From contig JAAHFU020000003.1 in the NCBI GenBank assembly GCA_010672825.2, positions 310,001-374,000 of the forward strand: a DNA stretch of 64,000 nucleotides, written 5' to 3'. The stretch is from Leptolyngbya sp. SIO1E4 (lineage in GTDB: Bacteria; Cyanobacteriota; Cyanobacteriia; Phormidesmidales; Phormidesmidaceae). A model generated the notes under the pieces. That model was not told where the DNA came from. It was given only the letters and a program-made list of their open reading frames with translations, and did no database searches. A program made the translations under genes and the position numbers. Within the stretch, counting starts at the first letter, position 1. The number at the start of each line of letters is the position of its first letter. Of the stretch, positions 53,008-61,613 are shown piece by piece.

Positions 53008-54870
53008 ATGGCTTCTAAAAACTTTTTCTCAGATCTTGCTTGGTTAGGCAAAAGCTTAACCATCCTTGTGTCCTTGATTTTGAGTGCGCTTGCGATCGCA
53101 GCCATTTATATCCACAGTGTGATGGGAAACCCTGTCCCACTCCTGCTTTGGGTTTTGCTAGCTTCAACAGGTCTATTCCTGCTATTTGTAGTGGGCATTC
53201 AACTGGCTTATGCCAATCATTGGGCTGGAGAGCCGATCGTTCTCAAGCCAATTCACACACAAGGCACTGTCGCTGGGCTTATTTTTATTCAAGGAGAAGG
53301 TATTCCAATTGATCGATACCGCTTAGTTGCACAGGCTATTCAAACGGCTGCCTCTGATTTAGTCCTTTGGGTGGGCATTCCACCATTCATTGGCGACTCT
53401 CCTATTCCACGGGAAACAGGATTAGTCATTAATAGTGCGCTCCGTCAGATGAAGCAGGAAGGCATGCCCTCAACGGATACCCTTTTCTTCATTGCCCATT
53501 CTGTTGGTGGCATTGCCATTAGCAAATATCTCAATCGTTTTCCTGAGTTAGCTAAAGGGCAAATTTTAATGGGATCCTTTCTAGATAAGTCATATCTTTC
53601 CAGCTTGGACGATAAAGGCAGAACGATTATTAACTATCCTGTGTCCACATTAACGATCGGCGGAACTTTAGATGGGCTTGCTCGGATTACTCGCATTGCA
53701 GCAGCATTCTGGTATCAACAGATTAATTCATCTCAACCCACTGATATCGAGAATTTTCCTGTGGTCGCCATTGACGGTGCCAGCCATATGCAATTTGCAT
53801 CCGGCAAGGCAACTCCTTTTGTCGCCGACTTCGACCTTAAGCCCAGCATTGAAGAGGATGAAGTTCATAAGCAAATTGGCCACTTAGTGTACAACTTTAT
53901 GTGTGCTAAATTGCCAGATATTCAGTCTGAAAGCAACCCAAAATTTTTGCAGGACAAGCAGCAACAGACGCAACAGGAACTGCAGCCAATTCTCGATTCT
54001 CTCTTGATGGAAGGATACAATGGCTTTAAGCCTGCTTGTTATAATCGTGATATAGATAATACTCGAACGGATCCTAAATGTACGCCCTATTCGCCGTGGA
54101 TTCAAAATCGTGCAAATGAGATTATGGCAGCGGGTGATTTATGCCCTGTAAAATTCACTTTGGATGTTAAGGATAGCTTTCATCGCTCCTATTCAATAAA
54201 CCCTGTTCATCTTCCCCAAATCCGGAACGCTTGTGATGGGAAAGAACCTTGTAAATTGGAAGTCAGTAGTGTTACTCAGGCGCTCTATAACTGGTTAGAG
54301 TTTTTTGATACAGGCTTTTTTCCGATTTCAGCATTCTCTTTACGAACAAAACTCAATTCTCGACAAAAGTTTTGGAAATATGCGGGCGTTCCGAACCCAA
54401 GTTTCGAGGAAACAGATGGCACCTCATTAGGAGCTGAAATCAACCGGCATGTTTATCAATGGGCGCTGGAGAATGCCGGGGAGAGTGCCCGTAACTACTT
54501 TAAACAGGTCGGCACACCCATTGAGATGGGGGCAGATGTTCTCCCAATTATTTCAGCAGGCCCACTGTGGATCTGGAACTATCCTAAATACAGCTACGAT
54601 GACAACACACTTTATGTCGTCAAATCAACCGTGATGAAAACCCCCATTAATTATCCGATTGCGTCTGCTAGAGGGTTTCATTATTGTCAGCTTCTTTCGC
54701 CTGCTGCAGCGATGGAATGGATCTATGTTGATGGCTTGAGACTTCAAGCATCTATTTCTGGCAATACGGTTGTTTATGGGCCTCTGGGAGGCATCGTTAA
54801 AGCCCTCAGGTTCATTTTACGGGGAGTCCTTCGCCAAACGAGAACGAAAGGTTTATTGAAACGCGTGTGA
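53008..54870 (+). CDS. Membrane-anchored alpha/beta-hydrolase-like protein with unknown tail
   Basis: 620 aa. Two N-terminal membrane helices (about 15-65), then a hydrolase-like domain with the nucleophile elbow AHSVGG (about residue 170), a likely acid in GGTLDG and His in GASHMQF. After about residue 310 comes a separate C-terminal domain with Cys-rich segments (KPACYNRD, NACDGKEPCKLEV) and no family I recognise; it resembles extracellular or vacuolar-type folds. The gene is 19 bp after the HXXEE gene. Could be a lipase or esterase working on membrane lipid in concert with it (inference). Confidence 0.65.
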   Translation: MASKNFFSDLAWLGKSLTILVSLILSALAIAAIYIHSVMGNPVPLLLWVLLASTGLFLLFVVGIQLAYANHWAGEPIVLKPIHTQGTVAGLIFIQGEGIPIDRYRLVAQAIQTAASDLVLWVGIPPFIGDSPIPRETGLVINSALRQMKQEGMPSTDTLFFIAHSVGGIAISKYLNRFPELAKGQILMGSFLDKSYLSSLDDKGRTIINYPVSTLTIGGTLDGLARITRIAAAFWYQQINSSQPTDIENFPVVAIDGASHMQFASGKATPFVADFDLKPSIEEDEVHKQIGHLVYNFMCAKLPDIQSESNPKFLQDKQQQTQQELQPILDSLLMEGYNGFKPACYNRDIDNTRTDPKCTPYSPWIQNRANEIMAAGDLCPVKFTLDVKDSFHRSYSINPVHLPQIRNACDGKEPCKLEVSSVTQALYNWLEFFDTGFFPISAFSLRTKLNSRQKFWKYAGVPNPSFEETDGTSLGAEINRHVYQWALENAGESARNYFKQVGTPIEMGADVLPIISAGPLWIWNYPKYSYDDNTLYVVKSTVMKTPINYPIASARGFHYCQLLSPAAAMEWIYVDGLRLQASISGNTVVYGPLGGIVKALRFILRGVLRQTRTKGLLKRV

Positions 54871-54899
54871 GCGCGTGTGTGAAAGATGCACCGATGTCA

Positions 54900-55721
54900 T
54901 CATGAATAACTCTCCTCCATGCTTTTCAAGGTCTCTTCTCGGATACATTCAAAAACCTGACGGTGCAGGTCAACAAATTCTGGTGAGAGGGTGTCGTCTA
55001 AGTGGCGAGGGCGCTTGAGTCGAATGGGGAGTTCGGTTTTGATGTGGCCAGGGTGAACCCCCATAATGCAGAGGCGATCGCCCAAAAAAATTGCCTCTTC
55101 AATGTCGTGGGTCACAAAGATCACTGTGGTTTTCAGGTCATCCCAAATATCCAGCAGCAGCTCCTGCATCATGTGTCGAGTTTGGGCATCCAACGCCGCA
55201 AAGGGCTCGTCCATCAGCAATACCGAGGGCGAATTAACCAGCGCTCGCACAATGCTGGCTCGCTGCTGCATGCCCCCCGATAGCTGGTGAGGGTAGCTGT
55301 TACGGTGTTTGTAAAGCCCAACCCGGTTGAGATAATCATTCACCCGCTCGGTGCGATCGGCCTTCGGCATACCGCGAATTTTCAGACCTAGCTCAACATT
55401 TTGAAAAGTCGTTTTCCAGGGCAGCAATGAATATTGTTGAAAGACGAAGCCCCGATCGGCACCTGGGCGAGTGATCGGGGCTTGATCGACGAGAACATAG
55501 CCTGCGGTGGGCTTCAAAAAACCGGCAATCACATTCAGCAGGGTCGATTTGCCACAGCCCGACGGCCCTAACAAACAGACAAATTCACCCGGCTGAATCC
55601 CTAACTGAATTGAATCCAGGACACAATTTTCATGTCCCCGACGACGAAAGCTGACAGATAATCCCTCCATCTGCACCCAGCCTTTTACCGCCTGCTGTTT
55701 TTCCAACTGCTGCGTTAGCAT
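54900..55721 (-). CDS. ABC transporter ATPase, nitrate/sulfonate/taurine type
   Basis: 273-aa ATPase of the SsuB/TauB/NrtD family. Walker A GPSGCGKST (52-60), Q-loop FQQYSLLPW, signature LSGGMQQR, Walker B VLLMDEPFAALD and switch VTHDIEEA. ATG 55721 with AAGGGAAA ahead is chosen over the frame's 55757 start. Drives the permease (55938-56792) and lipoprotein (57088-58602). Repeat B copy 2 sits between it and the permease gene. Confidence 0.93.
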   Translation of the reverse strand: MLTQQLEKQQAVKGWVQMEGLSVSFRRRGHENCVLDSIQLGIQPGEFVCLLGPSGCGKSTLLNVIAGFLKPTAGYVLVDQAPITRPGADRGFVFQQYSLLPWKTTFQNVELGLKIRGMPKADRTERVNDYLNRVGLYKHRNSYPHQLSGGMQQRASIVRALVNSPSVLLMDEPFAALDAQTRHMMQELLLDIWDDLKTTVIFVTHDIEEAIFLGDRLCIMGVHPGHIKTELPIRLKRPRHLDDTLSPEFVDLHRQVFECIREETLKSMEESYS

Positions 55722-55742
55722 AATTTCCCTTGATTCCTTCGG

Positions 55743-55846
55743 TATAGCAACCCGCATTTGTGTTAGACCACGACAGATAACTCAACTGCCCTCTGATCAA
55801 GCTTTTCATTCATCCTTCTGCCCTCATCCTTCTGCCTTTTGCTATA
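55743..55846 (+). repeat. Dispersed repeat family B, copy 2
   Basis: Starts TATAGCAACCCGCATTTGTG, middle CTCAACTGCCCTCTGATC, ends CTTTTGCTATA; longer than copy 1 by an extra CCTCATCCTTCTG heptamer-like unit. Located in the operon between ATPase and permease genes. Confidence 0.8.
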
Positions 55847-55937
55847 AATTTGCCCCCCTCCTGACCCCTTGATTTTTGGTAAGAAGAAATGGGGGTTTAG
55901 CCGGTCTTTAAAGCACGCCTAAAAAACACGACCAGCC

Positions 55938-56792
55938 CTAGACGCTGCCCTGTTTTTTGATGACGCGCCAGGGCATCAGAGCGCTCGTCGCCCGATTCAC
56001 CGCCCAGGAGCTGAGAGCCCCCATCAGGCCGATGAGCAACATGCCCATCACAATGGGTGGATAGACTGAGGTCACGTAAGATTCCCAGGTGATGTAACCC
56101 ACACCGTAGCGTCCGGCCAAAATCTCCGCAGTTACCAGACAGAACCAGGCATTCCCCATCCCAATCGTGAGACCGCTGGCAATGCTGGGTAAGGAGCCCG
56201 GTACCACAATATCTTTGAAAATGTGCCACGACTTTGCGCCTAGACATTGGCCAACCCGAATCAGCACCGTATCACTGAGGACACTTTCAACCCCACGAAT
56301 GGTGCTAACCAGGACTGGAAAAAAGGCTCCAATAAAGGTGATGTACACCATGCCACTCTCGGCATTGGGAAACATCAAAATTGCCAGTGGAATCCAGGCA
56401 ACCGCAGGAATCGGTCGGAGCAATTCTAGCGGGGGCAAGAGCAGATCTTCGATCACTTCAAACCAGCCAATCAGAACGCCCAAAACAATGCCTAAAACTG
56501 AAGCAATGGCATATCCCAGCAATACCCGCATGATACTAGAGCGAAAATGCACCCACGGATCGCTGGTCAAAAAGTCTACCGTTGCCTTCAGCACTTCCCA
56601 GGGGGAGGGCACCAGCTGAAAGTTGATAAAGAAATCAAAGTTAATGATGCACAGGAGTTGCCACCCTCCGAAAAAAACCACCAGTGCCAGCAGTCGCCAA
56701 GCCAGGCGATTATTGACAAATACGGCTTTCAAAGCCCCACTGATTTGGCTTAACCCGCTGGTTCGGGAGGCTTTTGAAACGGTAACTGCCAT
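55938..56792 (-). CDS. ABC transporter permease, SsuC/TauC/NrtB type
   Basis: 284-aa inner-membrane permease with five to six helices of the BPD_transp_1 group. The EAA-like cytoplasmic loop is IRVGQCLGAKSWHIFKDIV. ATG 56792 with GAGAGG ahead is chosen; upstream residues to 56969 are not family-like and lie in spacer. Works with the ATPase and the binding lipoprotein on either side. Import substrate presumably a small oxyanion or organosulfur compound. Confidence 0.92.
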   Translation of the reverse strand: MAVTVSKASRTSGLSQISGALKAVFVNNRLAWRLLALVVFFGGWQLLCIINFDFFINFQLVPSPWEVLKATVDFLTSDPWVHFRSSIMRVLLGYAIASVLGIVLGVLIGWFEVIEDLLLPPLELLRPIPAVAWIPLAILMFPNAESGMVYITFIGAFFPVLVSTIRGVESVLSDTVLIRVGQCLGAKSWHIFKDIVVPGSLPSIASGLTIGMGNAWFCLVTAEILAGRYGVGYITWESYVTSVYPPIVMGMLLIGLMGALSSWAVNRATSALMPWRVIKKQGSV

Positions 56793-56927
56793 TTGAGACC
56801 TCTCAACAACATCAACATCTTCGTTGGCAGTCACATTAAGCCGAGGTGCGTTTAACTTCTGTGTCCTAAGGTGATTTCTGATCCTATACTCACCTCGCGG
56901 TATGACTACCCACCAATCAAAATCACC

Positions 56928-57024
56928 TGTAGCGGTTTGCACTGGGATAACGCACACCCTAGACCCCATACCCTAGACTCTGCCTTGCCCCAGAGGTACT
57001 GGACTCAACGGAACAAGGCTATAG
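56928..57024 (+). repeat. Dispersed repeat family A, copy 8
   Basis: Starts TGTAGCGGTTTGCACTGGG, core CACACCCTAGACCCCATACC, ends CAAGGCTATAG. Located in the gap between the permease and binding-protein genes. Confidence 0.8.
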
Positions 57025-57087
57025 AAAATATCCAGGCTTTCAACAATTCAGAAAGGCTGAAGTCAGCGCCATTCATCTCAAGGGCGA

Positions 57088-58602
57088 TTAGAGCGCACCG
57101 ACTAGGGCAGGCCGTCGCTCTGCATAGAGATCTTGTAGCCCTTTGAAAGCTGTCATCTGACCGCCTGTTTCTGCGGCATAGGCTTCAGCATCAGACTCTA
57201 GCAAGAACGCTGATACCTCCTCGCCATTGCTCACGAAGTAAGAATTCTCGGCAAACAGTTTCCAGCCATTGTTGCGATCGTGGACAAACATGACATCTGC
57301 AGCCTGCCCGTCTGCCTGCAGGGTTGCCAATGCCTGCAACATGTTGGGAATAGAGGCAAAGTTAGTGACGGTTTCCTCCCCCTGCACCCAGAACTGAGCG
57401 GCCAGTTTAGGATCAGCGATCGCCTCCCCTGTGAGGGCATCGTCTCCAGTAATCTGATAAGCCTCAGCAGTGGCAATGACCTCGTCATAGTCAAGGCCCA
57501 TCTCATCCATTGCCGTTTGCAAATAGCCTTCATCAATCCAGTTGACGACCTCTTCAGGAGCCACTGGATTTTCGATTTTGCCCAGGCTTGTCAGGGTAGC
57601 AATACTGTTCTTTAAGGCCTCAACCTGCACCTCACGAACGGTGGGATCAAGCGGCTGTAGCCCAGACGGGCCTAAAAACATATAGACCACTTCTTTTTCA
57701 ATGCCAGACCACTCTTCAATCTGGGCAGAGATGCCTTCCGGATCGTCCATAAATGTTTGGTTAGCCTCTAGCACCGCTTTTAGGTAGGCCACCACAATTT
57801 CGGGATGTTCTTCCGCAAAGTCCGATCTCACAGTGATGCCATGGAGCGTTGGGACACCCGTTTGGGCACCGTCAAATATCTTTTTGGCAAACCCACGGAA
57901 AGGAAATAATTCCCCAAAGGGTACAAAGTCAGCGTGGGCATCAATCTGTCCGGTTCGCAGACTAGACCCGCCGACTTCGGGTGCCTGGCTGATCAGGTTT
58001 ACATCCGTTTCTGGATTAATGCCTGCATCACTAAGTGCCTTGAGTAACATGCCGTGAGCAGCAGAACCAAAGGGAACCGAAACCGTCCCCCCTTCCAAAT
58101 CTGCTAGGGATGTCGCATCGCTATCTTTGGGCACCACAACTGCGTTGCCAGCCCCGTTAGGGCTATAGGCCAATGTCCCAATAAAGATAGAATCAGCATC
58201 CTGGGCTTCTTGCTGAAATTTAATCAAATTGATCACGGCTGGAAAGTCACCCATCAGACCAATATCGATCTGATCGGACAGCATTTTGTTAGTAATGGGC
58301 GGGCCAGAGGTATAGCTAGACCATTGAATATCGTACTCAACCCCTTCATATTTTCCATCCGTTGGCAGGTGCTTTTCTAATAGCCCTAATTCCCTCACGG
58401 TAGCTCCACCAACCGCCGTATTAATGACCTGATCTTGGGTCCCAATCGCAATCCGAATCACGGTTCCAGAACCGCTAGGGCTACTGGCTTCTTCGCCAGC
58501 GGGGCCAGCAGTTCCGGCTGAACAAGCCCCTAAGAAAAGGACAGAGGTTACTAAAAAACCCGATACAATCTCTCGGTTATGCCAACCCAACAAATGCTTC
58601 AT
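57088..58602 (-). CDS. ABC binding lipoprotein (SsuA/NrtA type) with NosL-like C-terminal domain
   Basis: 504 aa. Lipobox LFLGACSAG near residue 27 marks a lipoprotein. Residues about 45-370 are an SsuA/TauA/NrtA-type binding fold: IGTQDQVINTAVGG, IDIGLMGDFP, NGAGNAVVVP, PFGSAAHGM, GVPTLHGITVRSDFAEEHPE. These same blocks occur in the C-terminal domain of the LysR fusion at 35186-37240. The last about 100 residues (MFVHDRNNGWKLFAENSYFV, AYAAETGGQMTAF) resemble NosL, a copper-handling lipoprotein of nitrous oxide reductase assembly, which is unusual on a binding protein; the copper-ligand Cys of NosL is not evident. Substrate unknown. Operon: this gene, permease, ATPase. Confidence 0.9.
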   Translation of the reverse strand: MKHLLGWHNREIVSGFLVTSVLFLGACSAGTAGPAGEEASSPSGSGTVIRIAIGTQDQVINTAVGGATVRELGLLEKHLPTDGKYEGVEYDIQWSSYTSGPPITNKMLSDQIDIGLMGDFPAVINLIKFQQEAQDADSIFIGTLAYSPNGAGNAVVVPKDSDATSLADLEGGTVSVPFGSAAHGMLLKALSDAGINPETDVNLISQAPEVGGSSLRTGQIDAHADFVPFGELFPFRGFAKKIFDGAQTGVPTLHGITVRSDFAEEHPEIVVAYLKAVLEANQTFMDDPEGISAQIEEWSGIEKEVVYMFLGPSGLQPLDPTVREVQVEALKNSIATLTSLGKIENPVAPEEVVNWIDEGYLQTAMDEMGLDYDEVIATAEAYQITGDDALTGEAIADPKLAAQFWVQGEETVTNFASIPNMLQALATLQADGQAADVMFVHDRNNGWKLFAENSYFVSNGEEVSAFLLESDAEAYAAETGGQMTAFKGLQDLYAERRPALVGAL

Positions 58603-58778
58603 GATTTGTCCACCTCAACGCTTGTGAGACTTATTTAATCCATCAAGTCAAGGGAGAGACTGTAAATGTAGATACATCCCGAGTTAATCAGATTTTCCAC
58701 CCATAAAAGTCTTGACTAGGTTCATATAAATTGCTTATAAATCTGACATTAGGAGAACGAAATCACACAGAATTAGCT

Positions 58779-58885
58779 TTATAGCAAAAGGCAGAAGGCA
58801 GAAAGCAGAAGGCAGAAATCAAACCCTTGCTCATAATGATTCCAGGAAATCTGATTGTCCTAACTAGCACGCCAGGTGCAATATT
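58779..58885 (+). repeat. Dispersed repeat family C, copy 2
   Basis: Inverted relative to copy 1: starts TTATAGCAAAAGGCAGAAGG, middle ATTCCAGGAAATCTGATTGT, ends GGTGCAATATT. Lies upstream of the binding-protein gene. The 602-bp gap 58603-59204 also holds the B fragment and A copy 9 and no gene. Confidence 0.7.
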
Positions 58886-58997
58886 TAGAGCTAAAAACCC
58901 AGCGAGCTTTCTTAAATACTTCACAGGGTTTCCATCCCCTTTTTCCTTGCTGGATGATCCACAGTTGGAAAATTCTTTTGTCTTAGAACTCATTTGC

Positions 58998-59034
58998 TAG
59001 AGCAATACGCATTTGCGTTAAGACAGTCCAGATA
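58998..59034 (+). repeat. Dispersed repeat family B, truncated copy 3
   Basis: GAGCAATACGCATTTGCGTT then CAGTCCAGATA corresponds to the first third of family B; at CAGATA it is joined directly to the start of repeat A copy 9 (TATAGCC). Confidence 0.5.
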
Positions 59035-59126
59035 TAGCCTTGTTCAGTTGAGTCCAGTACATCTGGGTTAAGAGAGGGTCTAGGGTTTGGGGTCTAGGGT
59101 GTGCTTGATCAGCACCCCTCAGCATA
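59033..59126 (-). repeat. Dispersed repeat family A, copy 9
   Basis: Starts TATAGCCTTGTTCAGTTGAG, core GGGTCTAGGGTTTGGGGTC, continues GTGTGCTTGATCAGCACC. Nearly identical to copy 7 in its first 80 bases. Confidence 0.8.
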
Positions 59127-59204
59127 AAAATTCAGGGTGTTATCTCCGCAGCAATGTCCCTTTTCAGATATTTTCAGGGCCATTCAACAAAATCGACCGA
59201 TGCT

Positions 59205-61349
59205 TCAATCTGAATGTGTGGCAGCAACCTGAAGTACCTGAATCAGCCAGGCTGCCATGCGATCGCTAGCCTCAGGCGTATCCCAAGATGTCTCGCCCAC
59301 TAGACACGGGAATACGGTCAGAGATGCCAGTTCGTGGGCGGCTTGGGTTGCGGCCATGGTTAGCGTAATGAGTGGCAAAGTATCCAGATCAGGCGATTGG
59401 CTAAGAGTTTGAAGATAGGTGGCAGGATCTGCAATCGTAGGATCAAGCACCGCCACGTCAGGATGCCAAACCCGTCGCAAAATCCCTGCCTGTTCTAGAT
59501 CATCCACTTCCAGAACACGGCAGCCAAAATCATGGAAAATTGATGGCAGCCTCAGGGCTTCAGCCTGTTTCTGGTCAGGACGATCCGTCTCTGGGGCCGT
59601 TGTTTTTAGATAAAGGATCGTCAGACGATTGGGCGCTGGGACCGAAGATGGCGGCTGCAGCAAGACGCTGCCTAAGCTGTTGGCAGGCCACAGAAGCTCC
59701 CGATCGGCTGGCAGCTCGCCCAGCAAAGCAGACCATTGGGGCGGAACCAGCGCAATGATTAAGCTCTGTGGGGGTTTCAGGTTGGCCTGAAGAGACCTGA
59801 GGTCACTGACGCTCTGGGGACCCTCAATGAGCACCAAAATCGCTGCGAGCGCCACATGGGATGCAATTTCTACCGCATCTTTGATCTGTTGGGTAATGAG
59901 CGATCGATAGTTGAGCTGCGTGGCTTGCTGTTGAATCGTTTTGACATAGTCCCCCGTTGCCGGTGCGACCAAAAGCAGTAACCGACTGTTTTGGGGAGAC
60001 ATCAGAGCCGGCGTTGTCGGCAATAGTAAGGTGGGGCAAACACCGTAGTGGGTATGGGCGATCAAAACCAATTCCCCTCCATGGAGCTGGGCCAGCTTGC
60101 GCGCAAGCAGCCACTCAAGCACATGCCCCATCTCGGTTGAGATGGCTGTCAGGGCAGCAGGTGCGGTAGAAAAAGGCAGCGTCGAGGTCGTTTGTGAGAG
60201 TTGATCTAACCGGAGATCTTCGTCGAGCCCTGGCAGAACAAAAGCAACCCAGTGATCCCAAACTTCCAGGGTGAGGGGAAATTCGGTCACTTCATCCGAG
60301 CTGGTTGACTGAATCACCAGCGCACTCTGCATCAAGCACGTCAGTATCTGCTGCAAGCGGGGCGAATCGGCCACCAGGGTCACTGACGTGTCATCACTGC
60401 GAAGCAGCTGGGGCATAGTCGGGACTTTAGCCTCTTCCCAGCCAACTCTCAAGGCAGCCTGACGGTACGCCTCCCGCCAGATGGTGGGTAACTCAATGCG
60501 ATTGGGAATTAATCTCAAAGAACCGCTGTCAATCCGTCCTAGGTCGATGAGTGTGTTAACCCAGGCTGCTAACCGACGGCAATGTTGCTGAATGAGACTG
60601 ACATATCGGACTTGGCGGGCACTTAACTCACCCAGGCGCCCTGTCCCCAGCAAGCTCGAAAGCCCTAACAAAGAGGTTAAGGGGGTTTTCAGCTCATGTC
60701 CGAGATAGGTCAGTAACGCAGTATTGTTTTGGGAAAGCTGTCGCTGAGTAGCGGCATCGCTCTCGGTCTCTGAGGCAGGGGCGTCTGCCGGAGGTGAGGC
60801 AACCTCTGGGTGCAGCTCAGCCCTCGATAATTGCTGAATGAAGGCAGCGGCAAGCAAGTTGGTTTTATCGAGCAAGCCTAAATATCGCTGCTGCTGATCG
60901 ACAACAACCCAATCGGTCTCTGGGGCCGCAGCGATCATCCGTGCTGCCGTCTCTGGCAGTTGTGTTACAGGAATAAGCGCGATCGCCCTCAGAGAATACT
61001 CAGCCAGAGCCAGACTGGCCGCCTCTTCCGGAAAAGACGATGCCACCTCGGCCCCCCCCCCATCCTGCGCCGCCTCGTGAACGGATGCAGTCGGAGATTT
61101 CCACGTTTCCGCCAAACTGAGCAGGTGCTGCAGCGGGACAACCCTCACCGGAACAGCGTGGTCATCCACTAAAACAAGACGATCGACACCCCCTGCCAGA
61201 CAATCCTCTAACCACTGGGTAGGGTCATTGGACAATAGACTCTTAGGCACCGAATGAATAAATTGAGAAAGCGGTGGCATTTCCATGCCGAGTATCGCCT
61301 GAGACGACGCTATCTTGTAGCCAGACAGATCCCACGCACTGAAGCCCAT
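59205..61349 (-). CDS. Degenerate hybrid histidine kinase next to kaiABC
   Basis: 714 aa. N-terminal part looks CBS-like (about 20-180: WLEDCLAGGVDRLVLVDDHA, DWVVVDQQQRYLGLLDKTNL). A dimerisation/His-phosphotransfer domain has the intact H-box LGHELKTPLT with His218. The following ATPase domain is degraded: the N-box helix reads LTCLMQSALV, without the Asn that binds Mg, and the DxGxG loop is replaced (VLPGLDEDL). Two receiver-like regions close the protein, the second with a VLDPT that could be a phospho-Asp site. It may act as a phosphotransfer or docking protein rather than a kinase. Divergent from kaiA with 264 bp between, which suggests a link with the clock (inference). No membrane segment. 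Confidence 0.75.
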   Translation of the reverse strand: MGFSAWDLSGYKIASSQAILGMEMPPLSQFIHSVPKSLLSNDPTQWLEDCLAGGVDRLVLVDDHAVPVRVVPLQHLLSLAETWKSPTASVHEAAQDGGGAEVASSFPEEAASLALAEYSLRAIALIPVTQLPETAARMIAAAPETDWVVVDQQQRYLGLLDKTNLLAAAFIQQLSRAELHPEVASPPADAPASETESDAATQRQLSQNNTALLTYLGHELKTPLTSLLGLSSLLGTGRLGELSARQVRYVSLIQQHCRRLAAWVNTLIDLGRIDSGSLRLIPNRIELPTIWREAYRQAALRVGWEEAKVPTMPQLLRSDDTSVTLVADSPRLQQILTCLMQSALVIQSTSSDEVTEFPLTLEVWDHWVAFVLPGLDEDLRLDQLSQTTSTLPFSTAPAALTAISTEMGHVLEWLLARKLAQLHGGELVLIAHTHYGVCPTLLLPTTPALMSPQNSRLLLLVAPATGDYVKTIQQQATQLNYRSLITQQIKDAVEIASHVALAAILVLIEGPQSVSDLRSLQANLKPPQSLIIALVPPQWSALLGELPADRELLWPANSLGSVLLQPPSSVPAPNRLTILYLKTTAPETDRPDQKQAEALRLPSIFHDFGCRVLEVDDLEQAGILRRVWHPDVAVLDPTIADPATYLQTLSQSPDLDTLPLITLTMAATQAAHELASLTVFPCLVGETSWDTPEASDRMAAWLIQVLQVAATHSD

Positions 61350-61613
61350 CTACCTACACCTTATCTATACAACCTTAGCGGCTTTTCCAAGCACCGTTTA
61401 CAGTACAGAAGGATGGGTGAGCGAGTGGCGTCACCCCCCTGGGAGTCAGTCTTCCAAATTGATTGAGCACATGCTTGCATTCGAAACCCCTTGCAGTACG
61501 ATTAAACGTAAGAAAAACTTAATTTTTGTAAGTTATCTGTCATCTCCCATCTGGCTAATGAGACCGAGTCCAAAAATCTGAACGCGTGAATAGCGGATGA
61601 GTGGTGACGATCC

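Noticed and set aside
58763-58993. 76-codon minus-strand frame
   Set aside because: Ends inside repeat C; no ribosome site seen and the tail is heptamer-derived residues.
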